From: Eumeta japonica | Taxonomy: Eukaryota > Arthropoda > Insecta > Lepidoptera > Psychidae | Length of the DNA stretch: 64,000 nucleotides | Assembly: GCA_005406025.1 (NCBI GenBank) | Contig: BGZK01000734.1 | Coordinates: 62,001 to 126,000 of the forward strand | Direction: 5' to 3' | Shown here: piece after piece, positions 1 to 13,200 of the stretch | Position numbering within the stretch: the first letter of the stretch is position 1 | How the letters are laid out: each line of letters starts with the position of its first letter | Program-made: the position numbers and the translations under genes | The notes under the pieces: generated by a model | What the model saw: only the letters and a program-made list of their open reading frames with translations | What the model was told of the DNA's origin: nothing | The model's database searches: none

Positions 1-429
1 GAACAGGTTTTAAAGTGTTTAAATATAAATTCTTAAAATATCGTGGCATATTTCAGGTAATAGTAATTTAGAACCTATGAAATAAAGATACTTTTGTATT
101 TATATTTGAACTTTTAAAATAAAGACGTTTTGAATTTCAATTTGAAACAACTTTTGCTTGCAGGATTTGAATATGATAGGTAAGGAATTTTTGGTTCGAT
201 AAGAACTGATTGACAAGAACAAAAAGAACTGATAAGAACTAAAAATTATCAAAAAAACAAACTTACTTAAATTAAAAAAAAATTAGAACCAAAAAAATTC
301 ACTTAGATGACGGCTTTATCTAATTATGATTTTCGATTTTGACAAAATGTTTAAGACCTTGTTTGAATTACTGATAAACATAATGTAACAAATCTACTAT
401 GTTATTATGGTTTACAAGAAAGGTCATAC

Positions 430-548
430 TGGAATAGCTCTAAAGCGAAGGAGCAGGTCAGCGGCGTGATGGTACACGCTCGTTCTGGGCGTCGGGGCGG
501 TGTGCTCCCACCAGTCGCCCAATTCCGTTTCCCAATTTCGCGGTGAGC
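430..548 (-). CDS. CFAP70: CFAP70 exon 15 (last one inside the window)
   Basis: The open frame between GGACATAG and CCA|GTATGA encodes a Trp-rich stretch (NWETELGDWWEH) followed by TSVYHHAADLLLRFRAIPV. The latter resembles the CFAP70 helix before the C-terminal TPR block. It has 119 nt, phase 1 to 0. Exon 14 ends in phase 2, so an intermediate exon is needed in 549-2230. GC content is higher than its surroundings. The call is moderate. Confidence 0.6.
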
Positions 549-3500
549 CTATGTCCCAACACATTTCGAGTTCTCGGTTCCTATACGCATACAAATATCA
601 TTAATCAGTAGAATTCGTAATAGGCTTTGGCCCGAATCGTTCTACGCAACGTAATAACTCACAATGCAAGAAATCTCAATAAGGCCCCCAATCTTTAATA
701 AGGATAATATCTTTAATAATAATGTCTTCGGAGACGTACACAGCTCCATTTGGCACCAAAATAAAAAGGAGGTTTGTTCTATGGATATCAGATAGTTGAT
801 TGAATTTTATTGTAAATATCAATATATTATTTAATATAACGTCCTAAAATAAGACACGGGGAAAAATGAAAGCGATGATTAACAAACTTTACTTACTTTT
901 AAACAGAGGTAAGTCCATCATGAAACCAGTGGAGTCGTCGATGCCGGAGTTCTGTGAAAGAAATTGAAGTCATTTAACATTTAAGTTCGAAGATGTTTGA
1001 GTTCAATAAATGCTTTTAAATGGCTTCAATTGCATTCACATTACTCCGGCATTGATGACACCACTGGTTCCATGACGGATTTGTCTCTGCTTAAAATGAA
1101 GTAAGGTTTGTGAATTATCGCTTTCATTTTTCGCCTTACCTTATTTTAATTGCATTTCCATACAAATACAAACTTAAATTTAAAATTATTGTATTTCGTG
1201 AGTTATTAAGATAACATGAATTTAATGTGACTTAGAAAATACTTTGCAATTGAATCAAATATCGTGAATATTTGTCTCGTGCAGGAATTGGATATACACC
1301 CCTAGCGCAGCACGTAGAGTCACTATTAACTGTGCCAAACAGGCAGTTAAACTAGTTGTCGCATAATAAAGCTGTACAAGGAAATTTCTAATTAGATTCG
1401 CAGGGCTAGCATACCTAAATAAAAAAACATTATGTTTCTAGAGCAAACAAAATTATTTTGTGCACTTGTTTTTTTATAGCATTTCAAGGTGCAAAGATGC
1501 ACGCGAGCCAGCAAAGAGTAGATGATCACCGCCGCCCATGGACACTTGCAACTCCACAAGAGTAACTAGTCGTTGCCGGCTTCTTAAAAAAGAATGGGAT
1601 ATCTAATGGCGGGGAGGAGGAGGGCTTTCGGTGTGGATTACCAAAATTTTTGCTCAGTAGGCAAAATGCAACAGCAGAAGTTACTCCTTCACGTCTGTAT
1701 TCTGTAAGAGTGTAATAATTGATATTTCCGTGCTGCAGCTAAGTTGACGACAATATAACTCTAGCACAGTAGGAGTCTAGCATAGTGTAACCTTATTTCT
1801 ACTTCCTCATCTACATGTGACACAAGAGAAAGTATGTAAAGGTTTTGTCTGCTTGTATAGAATGCAACACCATTTTACAAGCACGTATAAATTTTATTTA
1901 TAAACTCGTATAACATTAAAAATTAGGATTTATTCGGTATTTGACGATAATAAAAACGAACTATTTGTTTGAAATGTCACTAATAGTAGTACCTATTTTA
2001 GACTGACAAACAATGTTAACCAATTGAAATGTTCTTGTGACATTTTGTCTGTTTCGATATTTTTTTATGTTGTTTTAATTTCATATGTGCTGATAGACTA
2101 ATAAAATAAACAATTAAACATATATGCCGTAGAGAATAAAATGTATCTCCCGAAATAAATAATTGTGAAGAATCAGCATGCCAGCTATGCTGGGATTTGA
2201 TAATTCAAAAGTTGATAACAAAAGACTCACTTCTTTACGAATACCATGATTTGTTCAGCTGTGTCGAAGCTCTCCATTTTGTAATAGTAAACACTGGCCG
2301 CGACACACCCCAGCGTCCAGAGCGGGTACAGCTCCAGAATCGCCAAAAAGAACTGTTCAGCTGCTCGAGGGTCTTCTTCAAAAACTAAAGTGCCGGTGCT
2401 GAGGAGGCTGCACAAGAATTGGAGTCCTATAATCTATGTCAAGATTTCTTCTTTACAGTGACGTTTATATGAATATTGATGAAAATCACCAAGCCAATTA
2501 TTAGCTCTGACGTCACTCATTACGCACGATGTGCACTTACAAAGTTAGCACAAATGATATAAGTACTACTCGCTTTTATACACTGATTTGTCCATGTGGG
2601 GATGGAATAAATCACTCATTTTTTGTATTGAGCAATTTCTCTGTAAATCTTGCGTTCTATCGCGGTCCTATTTTTATTCCTCTTTCACTTTCGGTTCCGG
2701 TTCCGATTTTCATCTAAATTCTAATACCAGTCCTGCTCCATATTTCGATACCAGTACCGATCATGATTGCGATGCTAGTATGATTTTGGTTAACAAAATG
2801 AAAAGATTCTGTCTAGTTAGTTTCATTTCATTTCACCACTCACTCTCGTCCTTCACTTCAGCCTCATCACATAAGTCCATCTCACGATTTTGTTTCCATT
2901 CATACTCATCATTTTTTATATTGAATATATTACATTTTTCTGAACATCTGTAGAATTTAACACATAAAATGGTGTGGCTTCAAAATAAACGGAACTCGTG
3001 CAAATTTTTAATTCACATTGAATTTTTTGAAGGATTAAATGTCCGAAAACATTAAAGCATGTATTCATTTCCTTGTAAAAAAGGCCCCAAATATCATTTT
3101 TCCTACCCTTACTAATACCTAACTATTCTGCTTTATAAAGCTTTAAACCTCATTTTACTTTTTTTAAGGGCGAGTTTTCTAAGACCCTGTAATTCTTACT
3201 TTATATTTCAGAATATTATTAATTCCCATGAAACTAAATATTAATTCCCATGTGTTTAAATTCAAAGCTAACAATATTTTCAAGCAATATTTCACCCCCT
3301 TTTTCCAGCATCTTCTTATTACTTCCTAACATTTCAAAAATAAATTTTTAATAATATATACATACACATTAAGTTATGTTATGAAAAGACCTCCAAACTG
3401 ACTGATTTACGTAGAAGAAATTTTACAACTACACCCTCTTTCCAAAAATAATAATGAAACCTTTCATTATTATTTTTGGAAAGGTATCATGTAACAAAAT

Positions 3501-6500
3501 AGTCAGGCTTTTAAAATATGTATTGATGCTTTGAATGTTCTTAGCGTGAAATTGAAATTTATACACTATGTAACTGATATATACACTAATAACAGTCGGA
3601 CCACGTTATCCTCAACTTGAGTAAAGTAAATGGAATAAGACAACATATTGTCGTACTTTTAGACTTCTTAATCTACTATACCTACAAGTGAAACGAAATT
3701 TAAAATTTACCTTTAAGGCACAAAAATGTCCAACAAAGTATTATATACAAATGAATTTTACGTCATTTCATACGCGTTGAACTATTAAATCTAAAGTTAC
3801 CGGACCAGAAACATCTATATCACAAAAGAATTTGCCTACAGAATAAACAAATATTGATATTTTGTCAGAACTTGAAAAAATAAAACAAAAATATGTATAC
3901 AAGGACCTTATAATAATGAATAATTATAAAGGTTATGTTGGAGAACGTCAGCTAAAAGAAGGCTCATTTTGGAATCATTAATATATAGCAAAATTACCAA
4001 AAACGTAATAATACTATAGACTTTGTATTAAGAAATATTATAACTTGAAGAATTTAAATATAGTATTGAAGAGAGAATGATAATACATCTAGATAGTGCT
4101 TGTTAAGAAGTCAAAAAACTACATATATTTCATTAGGATCTAAACTAAATGATTCTCAAAAAAAGATCATTAACAAGCTTAATTATACACCAACTAACGA
4201 ATGATCTTTTTAGAACCGCCGACTTTCTACAAAAAAAAAAGCAAAGCCGATAAAAAACATCTCTGAAAAAGAAATCGTATGAAACATTAAAATCAAATGA
4301 CAATCGGGCTTCCTTAAAAATGCCTTCATTATTACTTGATTAATTCTGAACCTCCTTTTCCGCTTCCGGCACCTTCGTCTCGTCGACACACTGTTCCTAT
4401 TACTAGCTAAAAAAATAGAGCCAAATGACACACTCTGAAAACCACCCAACAAATTTCGCTTTGATACTCTTGTTTTTGTCTGGCCGGGCATCGTTTCTCC
4501 CACGCATATTGCATAAGTTTCATGCAATACACAAGCCTTAAAAATAACAAATGTTTTTAAAAGAAAATCCAATTGAGTTGAATCACAAAGTGTTTAGTTG
4601 ACGTATGTTAAATTATTATATGTTTTGAATATGAACAAATTAGTTTAATACCTCGAAGATTAACTTAGTACTAGTCGTAGCTTACTCAAGACCAACACTA
4701 TATATAAATTTATTACAGGAATTAATCAATGAATTTCACAACGCAGTTATAAGTAACAATGAATCACGTAATTAATAAACTCAAAAATGTTATTATTATT
4801 ACAAACTTACGTCTATTTTTCAGAGGGGTAAACAGAGACTATAAATTTTAACGTTATACAATTTCGCATATCTCTCTTCCTTCACTGACATCCATGCAAA
4901 CTCGTCAGTTACAGGTGCTCAAAATTCGACCCTTTATTAATATACTACTAATTTGTGCGTTATAAGATTTTCAAGGACAAAATTTGCCGACTGTTCATCA
5001 CAGACATTTGTTCTATAGTTTTATTGTGTCAGTCTCCTTTTATTCGTCCTTTCCAAATGGCCCAAATACCACAATAAATCATTTTCTACGCTAGTCATCA
5101 TATTGTTTTACAAGCCACACTTAGTATCTAACATCACTATACCACCATCTCTCTTTTAAAGTTACTCGCCACGTACTACGCAGAGATTGTATCTTCACTG
5201 CACTGAATATACCTTAATTTTTCTTCTGTCATACCCAACTTTTATTAAAATTCACAAGTGTAAGAATAAAGATTCCATTTATGACAGCTAAACGCGCCTG
5301 TCGTGAGACACTTTTACTGTTCGTTGTATAAAGCAATACCCCATTCGCTCTATTTCCAGCACTCACTCTCCTTTCAATATGCCTATCGTGTTTACCATCA
5401 TTTATAAATAGACTACTCAAGTATACGAATTATTTCATTTTTTCAACTCTCTCATCTTGTATATATGTATGTATTTCATTCAGTCAGCTTCCATTTTCTT
5501 CAAACGCCATGACCTTAGACTTGCACACATTCACTTAACAGAATATTTTTATTCTCTTTTCCTAACAGAATAATTCGTTTTAATTACTATGGCTTGCAAC
5601 TGGTATGTTGATAGCACAAGGATTATTTGATCGTCAGCATACAAAAGACATTTGTTAGACAGCTCATCCATTCTTAGTCCACTTTCATACTCTTTCAAAT
5701 CGTACAGATAGTTATCTATAAGATGATCCATGATTAGGTTGATAACCAAGGTGACCACAACATTGACCTTCCTGTCTAACACCTTTGAGAATGTTAAACC
5801 ATTTATTCTGGGTATATGCCCCATTTATTCTGAGGCACTGGATCCTCCGTATAGACATTACAGTTTAGGATAATACAGAAGCTTTTGGAAAAAAATTGGA
5901 CTAGATCAGTTAAGCTTTTCGGGAGTTGTCGTGACCACGCGAGTATAGATATATACAGACAAACGGACGTCCATGGAATAATTTTGTTAAACATCTTTTT
6001 CATTAATTTAAAAAGCAAAATATCTTTTAAAAATGTTATATGTATTGAAACTAGTGTTTTTCCTTGATATTCATGTGTAAATATTATTATGTAAGTGCGA
6101 TAAAAAATAAATAGAGACACTTTTATTTCAAAAAAAAGCATTTGTTTTTTGTAAGGCGAGAGTGAAGCACAACCTCAACGCTCCGCCTATTGAGGCGTGC
6201 AATATTCATTTATAATTAATCAATTAAAACGTCAAATGGACTAATAAAATAACATGAACTATACTATTTATACTAAAACAAATCAATATCACGTAACCTT
6301 TTTTAAATGATATCATGAAATTAATCAAGAACACCATTCATTATAATCTTATTAAACTCTCTGTTATTCAGCCTCCAGCATTTTCGGCCTTGCTCTAATG
6401 AGAGCAGGGCAATCTGAAATAATGATTTCAGATCGAATCACAGTACGAAAAAAAAAGAGAAAATTGCTCACGTTAGCGGATGTCTCACATTGAGCCGCAA

Positions 6501-7193
6501 GGAGCGCATCGAGCACACGAGCGCGTAATCCTTGTCCACCTCTCTCAGACACGTTCCTAGCTCGCGCCAGCCGTCCTCGAGTTCGGGATTCTGAGAGACG
6601 TACTGAAAAATCGAATATGTGATGTAAATACACGTGAAACACAAACAGCATAAATAAATACATCCTTCCAAATACCTGATTAGAACTACCTAATAGAACT
6701 TGTACTAATTTCATGAGGTGGAACAAAACTGATGCGTAACTCTGGTAAATGCATTTATCAAATATATGTAATTTTGTTACCTAACGATAGATAAAAGCTA
6801 TTAGGCTATCGTATCAAACAAGTGTCCTTAAATATATATTTTTTTCTTAACTCGCTTTCTTATCTGTTTGTCTGTTCCATAAAATTATGCTATCGATTTT
6901 AAACTTCCCGATTAGTTATCACACCCTCACACACGTCCAAAGACACACACACATGGAGTTTTTCTTTAGAGATAGTGTATGTACACGCTTAATTTTACCC
7001 TGTGCTTAGTACGATCCCTCCAGAATATTCGTCGTTGTGGTCCAATTAAAAGTAAATTAAAAACCTTTAATGCAATTGCTGATGCTAAGTTTTATGTTTT
7101 TATAGTACGAAAACAAAACACCATGACCGACCACTAAGAAATAAATTCTATTTGAAAACTGGTAATAGGTTTAGGTAATAAATAAATAAATAA

Positions 7194-7224
<31 letters not shown>

Positions 7225-10200
7225 GACTAATAAATAATTTCAAAATTACCTCTAAATACAGATCAGTTGCATGTTTGATGTCTTGCAACTGACGGGCGTG
7301 TCTTGCAGCTCGTAATTTAGGATTTAACCTTTTGGGCGCAGGTTCGTTTAGTACAGCCTCTGCTTTTCTCATGAGACCGATGTGAGCAAGAAGTAACATT
7401 TCCTGTGACGTTGAAGTTAAAATTGGTATTCAAGTATCTGTTACTACACTTCAAGGTATTATGTTACTGGTCTGTCAAATAATCTTTTCAACTTGTTGAT
7501 TTATTCCTCTACGTTCTATTTAATGTATTTTCAAGACAAATTAAAAACAATAAATTAAATAATCATTATAGTGTAGTAGTGAGAAGGTCGAGTCTCAGCT
7601 CTAAGGTTGTGAAGTCCGATCACGAGCTTGTACCGATGAATATTTCTAACTTAATTACTTTTTTAGTTCTTTAACAATACCACTCGATAATGGAAAACGT
7701 GCTAAGGTAGCCCACTCTGTAAAATGTGCAAAAACGACTTAAAAAAAAAATTGATCGCCTTCAAAAATCTTAAAACAATTGCTAATTAGTTGTTTTTAGA
7801 GTTGGTAACATTAAAAATATGACAGAAACGCTTTTATATTAATCTTCCAGTAACTATTCAAATTATCCTTATTATTTACAATAGTTATATATAGAAGTTA
7901 TACAATTCAAACACAATAAACTAATTTACCCTACTTATGCTCTTATCATCAAAGAATTCCATTGTGTTTCCGTTTATTTTCATAGTGAGGTTATTCATGC
8001 TGTTTGTCGTTAAGGAGTTGTGAGTTTCATTGTATGCGTTCATACTACACGTCCAGCCCAGTTCAGCTCGTCTATGATCATAAATAGGTATTTATCTCGT
8101 TTATTTCTGTCATAAACTTAAACAATATATAAATCGCTTTAGATTTCCTGTTAGATTTTGAGGATTTTCCTGGTGTATCATCGAAATCCTAGGTACAATA
8201 CAAATGAAACTTAAATGGGACTACCTTGGAGTTATATTGAAACCAACCCAAAAGGGCTTCAAATTGATTTATATACAAAGAAGTTATGCGTAAACATATA
8301 TAAAAAGTATGTATACAGACAAATTGAGAACTTATTTGTGAAATCGGTTATAAAACTATACACTATTGCACATGAACCTGAAAACCATTATGTATTTGTC
8401 ACGTTGAATCACTAACCATGAAACGTGAATGGGATGATCCAAGTGTACCATTACTTGTATACGCCGTGATGATGAAGTTCATATAGTTGTACTTTAGAAT
8501 ATTGTTGAAAATCTTGTCATCGCCATTAGAGGCCATATCGCTACGATAGTTACTAACCATACGCTGAAAATCTTAAATATAAAGGGAATGAATGTAGACG
8601 GTGACCTTGTAGGCATCATTGTGACCTAAGAAGTTGTTCACCAAGAAATTGTCATTGACATATAATGCGGCATCTTGCCAGAAGGACGTCAATACTTCAA
8701 CTCGAGTGCGCGTAGTGCTCAATTGTCTGCTGAACGCGCAAAAATCCGCTACATCTGCATAAAAAAGCTTTTATTATGAAAAAAAATTAACTAATTTACT
8801 TACTGCTGTTACAAGATCTCATTAAAATTAAAGACAAGTCAATATGCGTATGTACTTTACTTATAATACTTTACTGATAATACAATATGTGCTATAAGAA
8901 AGGATTTCCAGGTTTTGTTAAAAAGATATTAAAAACTATACAAACACGCCTCAATGAACTAAAATAAGAATAATTGGATATTCAATTTTTTATCGCTATC
9001 TATTCGTAAATCCAATCTATATAAATGTAAAAACCACTTTAGCAAAACACCACCTTGAAAAACCTATTAAAATAATTAAATGTTTTTCGATTCTGCTAAA
9101 GATATGCCAGACACGATTGTTTCACAGTTTTCTAATTTGGCATATTTTTAACCAATACTATCAGTTTTGTATTCATGTTCATGTATGTAGGTGCTGAGTT
9201 CGATTATTGCTTATTCACTTATGTGTTCATCGTTTTCATTACGATACGTTTTTATGTTTACCTTGCTTTAACTGGCACCAGCTTCAGTAATAACTAATCG
9301 TTTTAATAAGTTTTTGTAGGCGGCTATCTTTCTTGGAAAAGTTGTGTTACTTAACATTTTATGGTCAGGTAAACTATCTTTATATACTCATTTGAGGGCA
9401 CAACAGTACCTCAGACAAAGGAAAACAAAACAAAGCACAGCCTTTCTCGAAGGCACTCAAATCAATTTTGATTTCACGTAATTTTGTTGTGATTAAAGCT
9501 ACAAACTTAAATTTTTAGTAACCATATTATAACTAGCCATATTCCCAAGTTACCTATGATTTATACCTATAATGTTTAAATCACAGGTAACTTGGGAATA
9601 TTGGGAATATATAACGAACTATTACCAGTTGAAATTCTTTAATTTTGTCACTGACGCATTTATCATGAAAATTTCAAGTTATTTCTACTTACTAAACACA
9701 AACTTCAAGTTTTGTATTCAAATAGTATTTAGGTTAAAAACGAAAGGAAATCTGAAATAACTGCCGAACCCGAACTGACATTTCTTTACAAATTTAAAAT
9801 TTATTTAAATTAATATATGACGAATAATTTTAGAAATTGCATAAGTAATTATGTAATTTTATGCGTGTATAATATGTACCTACGCTATCTAGATAGATTG
9901 GAATTGGGTTTTAGATACAGGTATGTATAGGTAGCCTCTAATGCTGACGATGTCATATTGAAAAAGGAAAAGGAATCACGTACAAAAAGAAATGGAATTC
10001 TGTCAAAAACATAAAATATACAGAAAGCAAATCTCTCAACGCAGTCCTTCCACCGCAAAAAAATTACGTATGAGATTTCTTGTGATACTAAGCCAGTTAT
10101 TTTAGTTTATGATCACGGAAGCACCTATTCAACAAATTTTCATAAATTATTTCCTATTTAACAATGTAGAGTATAACTAATTAATATTGGCAGAAATATA

Positions 10201-13200
10201 AAAATGAAACCAAGTTTTAGTTTCGATAAAAAATCTTGGCATAGTGTCCACAATTTTTTTACAATAGAAGAACAATGTTGCGAAACTTGCATTTTTGTAT
10301 ATTTATATTTATATTTATAATGGATCCAAAAATGAATAAAATCAGCCTGGGAGCATGAATGAAAAAAAATTTTTAGAAGTAGATTTATTATTTCTGAGTT
10401 TTTGACCTAAAAAGTAGTCTAATTGACGAACTTCTTCATTTTTTAAAGTCGGTTAAAAAGCCTGTTTTTTGTCGGTAATTAATCATATATATTTTCATTT
10501 TTTAGTTCATCAACGTATGTTTTTTTCCTTTTCATATTATTTATTACTTTTAATTCAACAAACCAGTTATTTTTATCATAGTAATAAAAAAAAAACGAAA
10601 CCTTGAAGAGCACAACTATTTTTGAATATTATTTGGAAATCCGAAAGAGGCTTAAAATTGAGAAGTAACATTACACCAATTCGTATGTAAATCAAATTAA
10701 CATTAAACATTTAAAGATGCATGTCATTTAAAAGCTTTCACTTTTAAATTATTTTCTAGTTTTTTACAGACCTAGTAAAATTAAATGCTTGAAAATGTAT
10801 TTTTTGCTACAGTGATAAAAATGTTATTAAACTCAGTTATTTATATTAATATCGCAATTGTCATTGAATTTTTTCTTTATCAATGAACTGCATTTTTCGC
10901 TTAGAAATCACATCTCAAAACTGAAATGAAAACCAATCGATCTTCTTACTGTAATAAGCTACTCTTAGCAAAGCTTCTGACGCTGCATGCACAGTGTTCT
11001 GCCACTCTTGTCCGTGACCTCTTCCATTACAATTGCGTTCATCAGGTTCATTTTCTTCTGTATTTTTGAGCATTTGATTAATCTCAGACCTGTTAATCAC
11101 AATTCTCCTGCAGCAATTTCTAAAACAACTAATATTCACATAACGCTTCTTTCCAGAAATGTTGGAATTAATGATACATATTTTTTTAGCCAGAAATTAA
11201 CCATAGAGTAGCCGGTGAATTGCTAGCTCATGTTTTTTTAGCTACAGCTTAATTGTTCCTCTATTAAATAAAAATTAAAACTTTTAATTCTCATTAAAAC
11301 CAAACGGACAATTTTTTTTCAATATTAACATTAGCGTTTAACGCATTAAATACGCAAATAAATAGATATATGAATACACTTACTGACTTATGTGATGGGG
11401 TACGGTAATCGGTTTCAGCGGTTTACCTAACTTGATCTGCACCAATATCCAGGCGCAATTTTTGTCTGCTCCGGTGGGCGGAATGACATAGGACCCCGAG
11501 GATGAACTTCCGTCGGACCTGCATAATATACACTATACTATAATTTAGATAATAGTTTATAATAGTCTTTTTGTACTCGTACCGATATTGGCCGTAACTC
11601 AAAAAATAAATCATTTTTGAATGTAAATCATAACCCACTAATTAATTAAACATTTAGAATTTGTATGTAAACATTCACAACAAGACAATTATAATCTTTG
11701 AATTTGGATAATTATGTATCGTTTGTGATACCTAGGTATTTATTACAGATAATAAAACCAGAATGTTATATTGTATTTGATTTTTAGAAATAAGTCGCAT
11801 TAAATACTATGAAAAATATAATAATATCGTAAACTAACGTGTGTTCTACTTTAATTATTTTTATGGATACAAAATTATCAGGCGCTATGTAATGACCTAT
11901 TTAACATGTATTTCGCAAAAATACTAATTTAATAATCGACTCTCAAAGTTATTAAAACTCAAGGCGCTACAAATCGCTATGCATTACAGCTACTGAAGAT
12001 AGCCGCGTACGTCATAGACATAGTTCAATAACAATATAGAAAAACTCACACGATGTTTTTGAAGACAATTTCAGGAGGCACCATAGAGTCCAGCGGGGTA
12101 AGCAAAGTTTGAAGACCACAGCGAATGAGCATTTCGTCGGCGTCATACCAACGCAGCGGTACAGCCGACAACACTGTATTCTCTGTCGGATAAATTTATA
12201 AATAAACTCAATACTATCCATTTTGGGGTAATATGGAAATTTTCTATCACTCTCTTTTTTAATAGCAAAATTTATGTACCCACTGAAGCAATACTTTTTT
12301 TTTTAATATATTGACTGTACCTCCAGCGTACAACAAGCGGAAGAGGTCCATATGCGCCATGAAGGATAAAGTTTCCGATTCGGTGGTCATAGTCAGCTCC
12401 AACGGCCATTTATACCGCCTTATGTGATCCTTCAAATATTCGCTGGAGTCGCCCGGTAACAAACCACGATGAAAGGAATTCCAAACTAATGTATCTGAGG
12501 AGACAATTTACGGTTGGTTATCATTTTAATATATAATATAGTTATATATTCAAATGATAACCAAAACTAATCAGGAGTAGAACTACATTATGGCTGCATT
12601 TATTTTATTTCGGCAAATTTATCAAACGCCTGTAAGAAATGTTGAAGCAACTTTTTCAAACGAAGAGTGACTGTTGCAAAATTTCAGCTCTTAGACATTT
12701 ACTACTGGCAGCAAGTCTCCTTCCTATAACTCAACCGTCAAAGAGCAAGCAATAAGACTATTGAAAGTTAACAACTAGCTCACTACCAGGTACATGTATG
12801 CATCGGTATCTGTTGATAGTATACAATTGAGCCCATGAGAAAGCACGTCTCAAAATGCTACACTACAGTGACCTCAGCTTAAAAAGTCTTACCATAATAG
12901 TTACTGTGTAAGCACACGAACTTTATCACTCGGCAAATAAAAGTATATAAATTTGATGAAGTCATCCTCACCAACTTCTACCATTTTTTTTTCAAAATAA
13001 GCTGGAAACCTGCTCATCTACAGCAGTTCTTAACTTCATTAAACAGACAAAATGCCTAAGTTCAAGTAAAGTCTCTAACCCTTTAATGATAAATAAGCGT
13101 TCATTTAGGACAGCAACTTTAGAAGCAGCAATAAGCTATATGGTCAAAAGAGAAATTGTCACAAATATAGTCGCTGCATACAACACTAGTCATGAGAAGA

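Larger units (their letters stand above)
549..2230 (-). other. CFAP70 intron(s) between exons 14 and 15
   Basis: No coding exon was recognised here although phase requires one. It holds the foldback repeat at 842-1149 and a degenerate dispersed repeat at 1475-1775. The rest is AT-rich. Confidence 0.5.
2408..6471 (-). other. CFAP70 intron between exons 13 and 14
   Basis: This 4.1 kb intron contains a purine/pyrimidine-biased tract (2690-2783), a near-perfect hairpin (3438-3483) and an RTE-like retrotransposon fossil on the minus strand (4795-5830). Open frames of up to 120 codons here (for example 4210-4572) show no recognisable domain. Confidence 0.6.

Noticed and set aside
2588..2953. 121-codon plus-strand open frame rich in Ser and Phe
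   Set aside because: It runs over a degenerate pyrimidine tract in a CFAP70 intron; composition explains the openness.
4210..4572. 120-codon minus-strand open frame
   Set aside because: No recognisable domain, low-complexity basic stretch and no splice context. It sits in an AT-rich intron beside a transposon fossil.
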